Source: Tanypteryx hageni (Eukaryota; Arthropoda; Insecta; Odonata; Petaluridae). Taken from it: a stretch of 64,000 bases of DNA. Under the pieces are notes generated by a model. That model ran no database searches. It worked only from the letters and a program-made list of their open reading frames with translations, and had not been told where the DNA came from. How positions within the stretch are numbered: position 1 is the stretch's first letter; the number at the start of each line of letters is the position of its first letter. A program made the translations under genes and the position numbers. This document shows, one piece after another, positions 1-11,399 of the stretch. The DNA lies in assembly GCA_028673005.1 (NCBI GenBank), contig CM054114.1, positions 10,943,108 through 11,007,107 of the forward strand. The letters run 5' to 3'.

Positions 1-900
1 GCTCTTACTACCTATAGCATGAATGCTTAGATATACTTTGTTGTACAATTGGTCGTTGAGTATCTGCAATGCTCTTTTGTTTCTGTCACTTCGGTAAATC
101 TTCGCTCATTACAAAACAAGACGATGGCTAGATGATAAATATATATGAAATATTCGGCGATATATATTACAATTTTATATGATACTTTTTTATTTTAATT
201 TCGAAGAATTGGCCATGATTATGCAATAGACCCAAATATTACGATATTATCATTTTATATTTTTTAAAGTGACATGTTAGATTTATTATAATTTTTCTCC
301 ATCTCTAGTCCAAGTAAATGGTTGTAATTGGTTTGGATTTTGAGAGTAATTCCCTCCATAGCAACGCGAGAAATGCCATCTTCATCGGAGAGACAAAGAT
401 TTTGAGTGGATTTACCACCCTCTATAAATCTTCCCTAAACTCTCCAATTTTAATAGCCCTTAGGGGAATTCTTACTCATAGACTTCTCTACCCTACATTT
501 AAAGCGGAGTTTAGTCTAGATTAATCTTCATGAGGAAAAGTTCTTGAGGGTGAATGAAGACAAATGGGTCTCATTTCCCGTATCGTAGAACCGCATCGTA
601 AATATACCTGCGTGTACGCGCTCGTACACTCGCACGCCAAAACGTGGCGCTGTGCAAAGTTCATCTACGACCTCAATCTTCCTATTCTTAATTATATGTT
701 TGCTAAACGTCCCATAGTTTAGCGATCTATTTTTCTCATTAAAATTAACTTAGTTGGTATTTTTTAAGGGTCGAATACGGTTTTTCTGGCTTCAAGGGAC
801 GCAAAAAAGAGCAAGGATAGGAAGAGCGGGAGAGAAAAAAATGCCTCCTATTAGTACTGATTATGATGTCAGATGAAAAATCTCACGAGAAGGTCATACT
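1..900. other. AT-rich non-coding DNA
   Basis: No convincing coding region, RNA gene or repeat structure is visible. The only open frame, at 318-524, has no recognisable motif and no splice context. Confidence 0.5.
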
Positions 901-3900
901 TGGGCAAAAGCGGAAAAACCTTTTTTTTCATCCAGAGAGTGTGAGTGGGCGTATGGAGGTGGGTGAGTAGGGGGGAAGGATTTTTTTAGGAAGGGAGAGA
1001 AGGGGCGGGAGAAGGAGGCAAGGATATCCCCTGAGCTTACCCACCCATTACCCGCCTGCATTTTTCATGCGTAATCTGCTTCAACTTTATCTCGTGGCCC
1101 GGTCCCATTTTTCAGGACGATTTCCCCGACCGCGCGAGACTCGAACAGACCTCTAGAGGACTATGGCGGAAAAGGGGAAGATGAAGATCGTAGGACAGAA
1201 AGAGAAGCGCTTCCTTTTCTATCAGCGGCCAACGTTTGCGCTTTTTTATTTATTTTTCCTTCCGTTTTATTTACTCATCGCGAAACGGCTCGCGCAATGC
1301 ATGCCGGGGCGGGAGGGACACGCGGGACCTCCGCTAGCACTCGCACATAGAGGGAGAGAGTAACTAACGGAGAGCATGGGAAGCGCGTCCTATGCCCCTC
1401 TCTGCCTCCCCCCCTCACAAAAAGCCCCTTCCCCGTCCCCCTCGCCGCTCCGATGCGGGCGCCGCTAACGTTAAAATTCCGAAAAAAACAACCTCCTTTT
1501 TTATTAAGCTTACTCTTCTTTCCGCTAGAGGGAGAGTTAGGGAGAGAGAGAGATAGAAAGAAAGAGATAGCCGAAACGTTTCCTCCTGTTTCTCCCACCC
1601 GCCGTCGGGAGCGCCTCGGTCGGAGGAACACGAAATGATGGAGGAGAGTGAGTCAAGACTCCCAGGAGGGGGTGTGGCTTACTGGGTTGTGACAGAGAGA
1701 GAGAGAAAGAGAGAGATGTATGGAAGGCCGAGGAAAAAAACCGTACGAGAGAAAAGTAAGGGAAAAAGTTTTGGGTATGGCCAAGGGGTAGGTACGGATG
1801 ATATGGAGAGGGGAAAGCGGTAGGGGGAGCTTATGCGGTGGAAGGGAAAAGAATTCGGCAGGAGGGCCATTGGGGTAGAGGATCCGGAGGGGTGGGGGCG
1901 GCTGCAGAGGCAGCTGGTCCAGGAGACGCGCACGGCGCATGCGCCAAGATCGCTCGCCTTCCCCACTCCCCCCTCCCACACCCGCTCCCCAACCACTCCC
2001 CTCATTTTTAAAACGTTCTTCGCTCCCCGCCACGCCTCGGCCCCACCCTTGGCCACCCCCCGCGCCCAACGCCGGACGCCGAGGGCCCGCCATCGCTCCA
2101 GAAGAGCGAGAACGACGCCCACTCTGGGCGGTGCTAGCGTCCCTTCTCTCACTTATCGATTCGGGGGCTGCAGCCTTTTCCGTTAGGGCGGGAACTTATA
2201 TGCCCACCCCTTCGGGAGCGCGAGGAGGGGGGCGGAAAAAACAGTCGAAAAACGCGTGGCGGATGAAAAGGTTTTTTTCTACCCCCTAAGCCACGCCCCC
2301 ACACTCCCTTCCCCGTAAGCTAGGGTTTTTTTTACCATGCGGGGTTTGCGAGAGCGCGCGCGTGTGTGTGTATGGCTTCCGTGGGAGACTTAACCTTTCT
2401 CCTTCCTCTCTCTCTCTCCGTTCCTTCCTTCGTAAAGCATACACGGAGATGGGATGGAGGAAGGAGTGGGCAATGAAATTACTGAGCAAAAGGCAAAGAG
2501 GGATAGAGAGAGAGAGGGCCTTCCAACTCCGGGGTTTTCCCAGGGGGTATGGCAGTGGATGTGTGTGTTTTAGAGAGAGACGGAGGAGGAGGAGGGGGTT
2601 ATGGGCAAACTCCTTTCTCATTAGCATTGGAGAATCCAGCACCGTGGAAGGAGGGCGCCAGCAGACACGGCCTTCCTACTGCCTCCCTTCCATTCCATTC
2701 CTCCTCCTCCGGCCCTCCTCCTTCCTCTTCCTAGGGCCTCCCGCACCACCTCCGCTCCCCGCCCCGCCTCCGCCCCCCGTCCCAACCTCCGCCCCCCGCG
2801 AGCAAGAGACGCAGGGCGTCATTAAGGCCGCTAGGAATAGTGTGAGGCCCTCATCTGCTTGTGTTGGCTTGGTTTCCATGGGGGTGGGTGGGTGTGAGGG
2901 TGGAGGGGGCGGTCCCAGGTGTTCTTGCTCTCGTAAGATAAGCGCCGCCTATGTCTTCCACCCCTCTGCAAAAAAACATCTTCCCCCATAAAAAAACTGG
3001 CTGAGCAAAAAAAACTCCCCGATCGAAAATTTATAATTTATAAAATATTTTGCGTGCGATCGCTCTTTATAGGCAAATGAACGCCGGTTAAAGCCCGTGG
3101 ATGGAAATATAAGGAAGGGTTTCGAGTTTCAATTGTTTAATTATCGCTCCGCGTCTTCTCCTCCTCGTTCGCCCCGCGACCTCTCCCCTCTCCGCTCTCA
3201 CTCCGATCCCTTTTACCCTCGCAACCCCACTCGCTCCTCTCCTCCAGCGCACTACTCTTCAGCGTCACACGAAAGTCCATTCTTATTTTTATTTTTTTTA
3301 TTCATCCTGTTTTTGTTTTGGTTTCTCCTAAGGTAATGTAATTACCTCCTCGAGTGGTGGAGCTGAGGCATTTTCGAGAAGTGCTCTTTACTTTCCTCCC
3401 CTTCTTCTTCCTCCGCCATCCCTCCCTCCTACCCTCTCTCCCTCCTACTTCTTCCTCCGTCCCTCCTACCCCCCTCTCCCTTCTATTTCTTCCTCCCTCC
3501 TATCTCCACTACCTCCCTCCTACTTCTTCCTCCCTCTCTCCTATCCTCCCTCCCTCTCTCCTATCCCCCCTCCCACCCTCCAATCCCACTACCACCCTCC
3601 TATCCCCTCTCCTATCCTCTCACCCTCCTATCTCCATCCCTCCCTTCTATCCCCCTTTCTCGCTCCCATCTCCCCTCCCCCTACTTCCATCCTATCCCTC
3701 TCCATTCTATCTCCCCTCTCTCCCCTCATCATGCATACTCTTAACCATTCGGAGGTGTATTCGATCCAGGGGAGGAAGGGTATAAAGCAGAAGTGGGAGA
3801 AATTCTGTTTCCATGGAATTCCAATGTATTCGTTTACCTTCTGAATCGTTTCCGGAAAATAGCTATGTGGTCGGCGCGTATCGCTTCCGCTGTCCGAGGT

Positions 3901-4150
3901 ATGGGAGTGAGGGCGCCACCTTCGCTTAAGTTTTCTGTTCTCCCTCCCTCACTCCCTTCCTCTCTCTCGCTCCCTTCCTATTTCTCCTCCTGCTCTCTCT
4001 CTCTCTCTCTTGCGAGAACCGATTGCTTTTTTCCCTTTCGTCAGCGTATTGCTCGCCGCTTTTGCACGGAGAGGTGGAAAAAATTGAGCTCGCAAATAAG
4101 GGCGGGGAAAAATGCCCATGCGAGTAACTTTTTCCCGTCCTTTCTATCGT
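900..4150. promoter_or_regulatory. GC/CpG-rich block, possible promoter or 5' UTR region
   Basis: Base composition shifts from AT-rich to GC- and CpG-rich, with GAGA runs (for example 1541-1570 and 1690-1717) and CT runs. Many short open frames overlap on both strands, which is what high GC produces by chance, and none encodes a recognisable domain. GAGA-type tracts and unmethylated CpG-rich DNA are common at arthropod promoters, so this could be the upstream part of a host gene. No TATA box/initiator pair or start codon can be chosen with confidence. Confidence 0.3.
3395..3735 (+). repeat. Homopyrimidine (CCTCC/CCTAT) tract
   Basis: About 340 bases are almost entirely C and T on the plus strand, made of degenerate CCCTCCTA-like units. 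Such mirror-like polypurine/polypyrimidine DNA can form triplex (H-DNA). The open frame at 3354-3785 is a low-complexity product of this tract and is not a gene. Confidence 0.8.
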
Positions 4151-7100
4151 AAAATGAGGCGCGTGTTTTGTTCCTCGTTTGTCCGTTTATTCAACCGGCG
4201 CGACTTCTTACGTTGATGCGATATATACTCTCCCGCCTATGTTCTTTGGGATTGTTTTATGCACGTTTCATTGTTGAAGCGGACAAATTTTCCGCCTCCA
4301 GACATCAGATTTGTATGTCCTGCTATGGATTCACTTTTTTATGTTTTATTAGCAATTCTGACGAATTAGATAACTAACAGACCTAAACGTTGTTTTACAT
4401 AAAGTAAAGCATTGTACGTCTTCTAAAAATGAGTACCACGATTCTGGTTCATCTCCCCGTCATTTAACGGTCCTATATTATTGGTATGACTCCTTAGTTT
4501 ATTGACGCTTCCATATTTATGTTAAACTTAAAATTCATTGCAAAATGCCTTATAGACAATTATGAAATATACCCAAGAAAAATTACCTACATCAACAAAC
4601 GTGATCGTTCCGACATCTTAAATATGCAACGCGAGAAGTATGACTTTCTTTAAATGCTTAAATTGTAGACTTCCGATATGTAATTTTGTTGACAACTCCA
4701 GAAATTATTTAGGGTGCGATTACTTTTTTCAAATATTTTATAAGCAGAAATGTGTTGTTTTTGTGAGTTCGGCACTGAAACCTCTTACAACTCGCTAGAA
4801 AATTGTACTTTATATCGCAGAGATAAATTATCAATTTTATAGACAAGCATCGATTTTTGCTCGTCTGTGGCCTCTACTATATCCGTCTTATATGTCCCCT
4901 TCGCGCGGAACATAAAGCTCACACGAAAGATATACTTCTTTAGATCTCGAGGTACCACGATCGAGTCCCTACCGCCACACATTATTATTGCATGACATTT
5001 CATCACGTCATCTTTGTCATCCAGATATACGCTTATGCTTCTGAATGTGAGGCAGAGGAAGCTTTAAAAAAATTAAATACTGAAGAAAGGACTTGAGCAA
5101 TGCTTTCCCTTCCATCTAGCGTCTTTTTAACGCATTAATATCCACGAAAATCATGGCATAGGAAATGCGACAATCAGGAAAGTATTTTTATCGCGCTCGC
5201 TTGAGCCGCCATGCCAGGGTAATTTCCCTTAGAAACTCAGGGTTACATAATAACCACGAAAAATGACGCGAAAGAAATTTCCCGCAACTTGGGTTTAACG
5301 TGATTTTTCAAGGCGCTTGACGGCGTTAAAAAATGAAAACGGCAGATAATTTTTTTAATGGAAAAAAGCCGAGGAAATAATTTCAGCGACCAGAAAACCC
5401 TCTCATGAATATGTAAGACATTAAAAATCGTAATTTCAATGGAATGGGATTTCGTCCGTAGCCCTATGGACCTTTAAAAAGTAGATTCGCTAAAAAAATA
5501 CGGTCGCCCGTGCGTCCCTCGCTATGAGGAGTAGGAGGAGGTCTTCTTGCTTCGTTGAGAGAGAGCGGTCTTCCTTCCTTCCTTAGAAATAATATCCCGC
5601 GGCCATATCCTCCTCATTGCTATGCAGTACGGAATTATTCCCTGTTATTTCAACTGAAATAATGGTTCCATGAAAGATAATTTGAAAATTACGGGCGAAT
5701 TTTTTTGTTTAATTTTTCCAATTGAGTCACACGCGTAAAGAATTAATTTTTACATAAGCGTAATCACGGTACAAATGATTTTCACCGAAAATTTGTTGTA
5801 AAACATAAATATCCGGTATATCAACTAGCACAGGTATTCATTGACATAAATCCTCATACTTATCATTCGAGAGTTTTTAATGATCATACGATGAAATAGA
5901 AGTAGCAAAATAAAATAGTAACCCTATTTTTTTACTGCAATGCATGACGGCCCGTAGTCTAGGTATATTTACTGTAATATAATTTTCGTTATATTTAAGG
6001 ATATCACTATTAAAGGTTTAAGTTAATCTTATCTGGTGATAAGCTAGGATATTTTTCGCGTCGGTCTTTAGAATGAGCTTCATTTGAATAAGGAAAGCCC
6101 GGTTTAATATCCTACTAAACTTGTATATGGAATGGGCATCCTTAAACATAATTGAATGGCAGCTAAAATTAGTGTCTTAGGAGGGTTTAATATTCGCAAT
6201 AATTTCGACTCCTTCGCTTATTTTGGCGCTTCGGTACAACTTTGAGCCTCAGGGGCAGTTCAACGCTTTTGAATCATTTAATGTGATATCATAGTTATAT
6301 TAACCATATAGTGTCAGCTACAAAAAATATTACTCCTTACTCATCTATGTTCATTTTTATACTATAATTTGTCATTAAAGTCTATATTGTCAAATTTATT
6401 CATATGTTAATAAAGTAAACGTAGTATTATGATCATTAACAAGATGGAAGGTTTAGGAAATGACGTGTTACGCAAAATGTAAAAATTATTATCATTAACC
6501 TGAAGGAAAATACTTTCAAGAGCTAGAAGGGTGATTGAAAAAATGTAGTATAAGAAAGAAAAAGTTATAAATAAATATATATTTTACGGGCCTCTAATTT
6601 CACTAGGAAAGTATTCTCAGGGTTGATGTTACCCTGAGTATCAGATGAAATTTGGCGCAATGCTTTTACTCGTGCGGAATGGTGGCGGAAATTGTCTTTC
6701 AAGGGGTCATCTTTGTCCACAGAAGGCAGAACTGGAGAGACTCGTTCCATTATCTCCAGAACGTTGCACAGCACAACACACGTTGACAATGACCTTTTCG
6801 CAATGTTTACAAGGTCTAAACTTCATGTCTGTTGAAGATCCAGAATGTTTCTTATCCGCGTCGTTCGGTTTGCTCATAATTAGAAAGCCATTCTTTTCGA
6901 GTAAGTCAAGACCTAACCTAATTTTTCTCACGCTGTGACATAATCAACAATATTAATGGAATGGAGTTCAATGTCCTCTTTGTTGATATGATTTCACATG
7001 CATATTATTTGTAGAATAAAAAAACGGCAAAAATGTTGTCATAAGTAGTCTATATCTAACTAATATATTTCCTCGTAAGTTGAAATATTTTTTAACGATC

Positions 7101-7970
7101 AGGCATTGTCATATAATTAAATACATTTTTATTATGTATTAAAAGAAATTAGAAAACTAAATAATCGCTATTAAAAATCAATCTTGATCATTCTGTGAGG
7201 AATGTAGGACAATTTTGCAATTTTTATAGTACATAGATACTACAATAGAGCTTGCATTATTCCAATGTACCTACACAAAGATTGGAATAGCTGAGTTTGA
7301 TTCAGAGAAGTTGTGACTGTTCCAATAGCGTCGGCATTAAACCTATATGAAAGTTTATTTCGATCCTACAATTAAATGTATGATTATTTAAATAACTGAA
7401 CCTGGTATATCCAAATGATAGTCTACAAAAATTTGAAACGTCATAAATAAAACGAAATTAATACTGCCCTTTTATTCTTTAGTTTAATCTTAATCACGGA
7501 GCAAGTTATATCATTTTATGACAGTCAAGAGACATACTATTCAATGATTTTTTAATTTATCATATTTTAATTATACATGATTTTAAAGTTAATTTTATTT
7601 TCCATTGTGTTAGGTTAACTATTCCACCAATGAATAACTTCGATACATTATTTTCTTTCTGTTAACTGATTTTTCAGCACTTGGCGTAGTTTTTGTGTTT
7701 GAATAGGAATTATTTTAAAACATGCAATGGGATAATCATACGACTAAACAGCACCATGTTCGTGAAAGATTCCAACGTGCTCGAAATTCAAAAATGTTCC
7801 AGAATTCCCTGCCTTTTGACCCTAAATTGAAATGTTTCAGATGTTGAAAATCTCATGAGTCGACGATAATTGGTTCAACCACTATATTAAATCATACGAT
7901 CCAAGATATTTCATAAAGTTTTCTGTCGTGAGAGAATATAGTAAGCAATATAGCTCTCCCATCATCCCAT
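4150..7970. other. AT-rich non-coding DNA
   Basis: No gene recognised. Short frames at 4785-5006 and 6565-6931 (minus strand) have slightly coding-like composition but no known motif. Confidence 0.4.
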
Positions 7971-7974
7971 CCTC

Positions 7975-8014
<40 letters not shown>

Positions 8015-8023
8015 ATGTATATA
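7975..8023. repeat. (AT)n(GT)n(AT)n microsatellite
   Basis: A TA run is followed by about 12 GT units and a short TATA tail. Confidence 0.95.
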
Positions 8024-9310
8024 AGAAATCAGCACCCTATGCAGTTATAGAAACAGCCTTTTCCCATCTAAATTTTATTGAGAATTAGAACTGCTTCAGT
8101 TGGAAACTGCCTTCTGAACTTCCTACTTATACTAATGGTTCTCGCGCCATCCCCACTCCTTCATTCTTGTAGGCTGTGTGTAAACCATTCGCTCTCTCCT
8201 CCACCTCCCCCTTTCCCCCTTCCCCACCCCGCCCTCCTCCGCCTCTTTCCATTCCTCAGCCCCAAACTCACATTTTCCCATCCCTCGCGAATTACAAACG
8301 GAAAACTTACCAGCCGTACATTACGACTGTCACGCGAAGTACTCGCCCGATGGCTACGAGTAGAGGGAACGGTCGGTAGAGGGATAAAAAACAAGAGAAT
8401 CCTTGCGAGCGCAATAAAACCTCAAATTTAATTGCCTCAGCTCGCCGGTTCTGACAGCGTCCCTGACAGGTCTATAGCTGAGAGTTTCGCGAGGACCGCA
8501 TCGTGCCAAAGAGCTTCTTCTTTCTGGACGAGGATTGATTCCGATTGGTGCGATTGGGTTATTCAATTCTGCCCATATACGCCGCCAACCTCACCCACGT
8601 CCGCTCCCCGTAAAACCCCTAAAAAAGTATCCCGGTTATTTAGCCGGCACGAGTTCTTTAGAGGCCGGTACAGGATCTTGTCTGGCCACTTGCCTGGTTC
8701 CCACGAGGTGCTTTCGACATCTTTGCCACAGATGTGATGGTCACAGGCAATGAAGGGTTCACTTAAGATTTTCAACAAAGCGTTTCCGTCCGTATTCACT
8801 AAGGCAATCGCTCTTATGTCACGACTCTCGCTCTTCTAGAGAAATGTAAATGTTGTGGCTCGCGAGCACATCTAGATTTGACAGGGACAATCTAGATATG
8901 CCCAAGTATTTCGGGCAAATCCCGAAATATTTTTAGAAAATGCAATTTTTCGGGTTTTGTCCGGGCGATTAGCGATGTGACCAAATCGTTTTGGGCAAAT
9001 CTAGATATGGCGTGGCTCACATCTTTATCCGTTCCGGAATTTCTTCCGGTTTTCAGTGTTCTGTTCCGGTATCTCGAACATATTTTTCGGTACATTTAAT
9101 TTCCGATTTTGTTTATTTTAATGAATTACGCAGAAGTTCTCTCCATCTTTAGTTCGTATTAAGTCATTTGAAGATAAAACTCGATCTATCAAATACGAAT
9201 CAATCAAACCCAACCAAACCAAACCAAACCCAACCCTGAATCTACCGGAATGGGACAGTTCGGCGCGGGACAATTCTGCGCGACCGTTTCGGCGCGACTG
9301 TTTCGGCTCC

Positions 9311-9374
9311 GGGACAATTCGGCAACGGGACGATTCGGCAACGGAACGATTCGGCAACGGGACGATTCGGCGCT
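9311..9374 (+). repeat. 16-bp tandem repeat inside E1
   Basis: Four consecutive copies of a 16-base unit close to GGGACGATTCGGCAAC. The last copy diverges at its end. Confidence 0.85.
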
Positions 9375-9375
9375 C

Positions 9376-9497
9376 CAGGTTGGGTTAAATTGTTGGGAGT
9401 TTGCTTCGTTCTATTTTCCTTCCCCGGGCTGGGTTAAACGGTTTGGGATTTGGTTCGTTTCATTTTTCTCCCCCGGGTTGGATTAAGTTGTTGGGAG
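9376..9497 (+). repeat. About 49-bp tandem repeat with CGGGTTGGG module inside E1
   Basis: Two full copies and one partial copy of a unit. Each begins with (C)GGGYTGGGTTAAA, continues with TTGGGAGTTTG-like sequence, then a T/C-rich run ending in CCCC. The same module, CCCTCGGGTTGGG after a T/C run, occurs in E2 at 32401-32475. Confidence 0.7.
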
Positions 9498-9903
9498 AGT
9501 ACCATTAAGTTAAACCTTTTTTGTGCATTTTAATTTAAAAGTTGTATTTAAAATACTGCAATTTCTTTAAAATATTATCTTATCAGCAGTTAGTAAACTT
9601 TGCCAAATTCACTAATAGTTGTACTATCTTTTTATTATCACACAATTCCCGTCAAATCGTCGCCAAATCGTCCCGGCGCCGAATCGTCCCGAGCCCAAAC
9701 GGTCGCGCCGAACAATCCTATACCCGAATATACTATAGGTACACTTTGAGATTTGCCCTGGTATACCTAGATCTGCCCAAGCACCTGTGGGCGTTTCCCA
9801 ATATGACCGGACAAATCCCGAAGTTAAATTCCACTTCGGGATTTGCCCGTCCCATTTCGGCAAATCTAAATTTGCCCTGACATATCTAGATTTGCCCGTA
9901 ACA

Positions 9904-10580
9904 TATATATATAACTTATAATGCAAAATTTATATGGAAATACGATCAATAAGGTAAAATTATAAGGATTTTTTCGAGCTATAGGAATTGATCATGTAAA
10001 TGTGTATATTCGTTACACTGATGTGGTAAAATACTTCCACATCAGCTATTTATTAGAAATGACAATGAATCTTGTTCTATAATTTATTTTAGAATGCATA
10101 ACGTTCTTCAAAGACGCAGACGGATATGTGTAAATAAATGAGAGTGGCGATACAAGAATTATAAAATAGCAGTGTAAAAATATAACACGAAAACGCATCA
10201 TCGAAGCTGTTTGTTGTGTATTTTAAGCCGCGATTGAGGCCAACACTCATATTAGTTTTCCGCACGCTTTTATCACTAATTTTAATGGAAAAACGAAATA
10301 TTGGAGCGAGATGATCATTTACAAATCTTAACGATTTCTTTCATCATTATCTAATCGTTACTATTTTCTCATGGTATTTTTGACATAAATTTATTCCTTC
10401 CATGCCTAAATTGTTTCCATATTTATTTTAATTTAGCTGAATATATTCAATTCGAATAGCTCTTCTTAATTAATTTCTCATTCTTGAGATTTTGAAATTC
10501 TTCTTTTGCAAGTAGCGCAAGTATTTTATTGCTAGGGCACATCTTTAATTTAAATAGACGTGCACGCACATAAACATACA
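9904..10580. other. AT-rich non-coding DNA
   Basis: No gene, RNA or organised repeat is recognisable. Confidence 0.5.
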
Positions 10581-10581
10581 T

Positions 10582-10662
<81 letters not shown>
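10581..10662. repeat. (CA)n(TA)n microsatellite
   Basis: About 10 CA units run directly into a long uninterrupted TA run. The run abuts repeat unit R1. Confidence 0.95.
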
Positions 10663-10663
<1 letters not shown>

Positions 10664-10865
10664 CAACTTACGGAAAAGGAAAGGTAAAATGAATATATGG
10701 ATGTCAACAAGGTGTTGGGATGAGGAAACCCAGTGAGCACTCACCAATCAGACGACTTCAGGTTGGCGAGGCCCCGGGGATGTCGAAGCGACACACGTAA
10801 AATAACACAAAAACACAGAAACATCACAAACGTAAAGCTTTCGGAACTACTCCTTCTTCAGCTAC

Positions 10866-10866
<1 letters not shown>
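10664..10866 (-). mobile_element. Repeat unit R1, Penelope-like fragment with hammerhead-like core
   Basis: R1 is homologous to R2 (10926-11026) in the same orientation and to R3 (11108-11245) in the opposite one. All three share a core around CAGTGAGCACTCACCAAT. Read on the minus strand it contains CTGAAGA, then AGGAGTAGTTCC, which can form a short helix with GGA/TCC pairing, then GAAA. This is the conserved CUGANGA-stem II-GAAA order of hammerhead ribozymes, which are known in the pseudo-LTRs of Penelope-like retroelements. No Penelope reverse transcriptase or GIY-YIG frame lies nearby. The family assignment is inferred from the core and the direct/inverted partial duplication. Confidence 0.45.

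Positions 10867-10925
<59 letters not shown>
10867..10925. repeat. (TA)n microsatellite
   Basis: A pure TA run separating repeat units R1 and R2. Confidence 0.95.
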
Positions 10926-10929
<4 letters not shown>

Positions 10930-11245
10930 AAAAGATGTTGGGATAAGGAAGCCCAGTGAGCACTCACCAATAAGATAACTTCAGGTGGGCGAGCTGCTGG
11001 GGGTGTCCGAGTGACATATGTAAAACCTTCCTCAGCCCAGGAGAGAGACAACTCTCTCCTGTGCTGACGAAGGTATCGCCACAAAAAGCTTCCGTTTTTT
11101 TGTGTTTGTTTTACGTATGTCACTCGGACACCCCCAGCAGCTCGCCAACCTGAAGTCATCTTATTGGTGAGTGCTCACTGAGCTTCCTTATCCCAACATC
11201 TTGTTGCCATCCATTTATCCCACTTACCTTTCCTCTTCCATAAGC
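10926..11245. repeat. Large palindrome formed by repeat units R2 and R3
   Basis: R2 (10926-11026) and R3 (11108-11208, extending to 11245) are inverted copies of about 100 bp with only scattered mismatches. Between them, 11026-11073 is a near-perfect 22-bp-stem hairpin centred on GAGAGAGACAACTCTCTC. R3 carries CTGACGAAGG, again a CUGANGA-type motif, but its following GAAA is degraded to CAAA. The overlapping open frames here are shadows of this repeat. Confidence 0.75.

Positions 11246-11246
<1 letters not shown>

Positions 11247-11319
<73 letters not shown>
11247..11319. repeat. (TA)n microsatellite
   Basis: A TA run that begins at the end of repeat unit R3 and ends in a short ACACAC tail. 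Confidence 0.95.
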
Positions 11320-11322
<3 letters not shown>

Positions 11323-11399
11323 TATACACACACATACTCTTGGCGTATTTCTAACGGGGAATTTACGAGCTCAACAGATACGATTGCTATTCGCTCGAC

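Larger units (their letters stand above)
8851..9903. mobile_element. E1: inverted-repeat element with subterminal palindromic array
   Basis: The two ends are imperfect inverted repeats. The left end starts TGTTGTGG near 8851 and runs through ATCTAGATTTGACAGGG and ATCTAGATATGCCC. The right end, read on the minus strand from 9903, starts TGTTACGGGCAAATCTAG, then GATATGTCAGGGCAAATTTA. A unit of the form GGGCAAATCTAGATATG or GGGCAAATCCCGAA recurs at 8884-8900, 8913-8930, 8992-9008 and several times between 9755 and 9899. An inner inverted pair of GC-rich sequence (9250-9375 against 9640-9715) carries ACGATTCGGC motifs. No open frame in the element looks like a transposase, so it is probably non-autonomous. 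Clear target-site duplications were not found. Element E2 at 32097-32729 has the same organisation. Confidence 0.55.

Noticed and set aside
3354..3785. 143-codon Ser/Pro/Leu-rich frame
   Set aside because: Product of the homopyrimidine tract; low complexity, no domain.
6565..6931. Two overlapping 74-codon minus-strand frames, one with CKHCEK and VNVCC
   Set aside because: The composition is slightly coding-like, but no family was recognised, there are no splice sites and the frames overlap. It could be a decayed repeat.
10447..10978. Open frames with long Ile-Tyr alternation (also near 11171, 26483, 28342, 32857, 51138 and 53182)
   Set aside because: They are translations of (TA)n runs and have no biological meaning as proteins.
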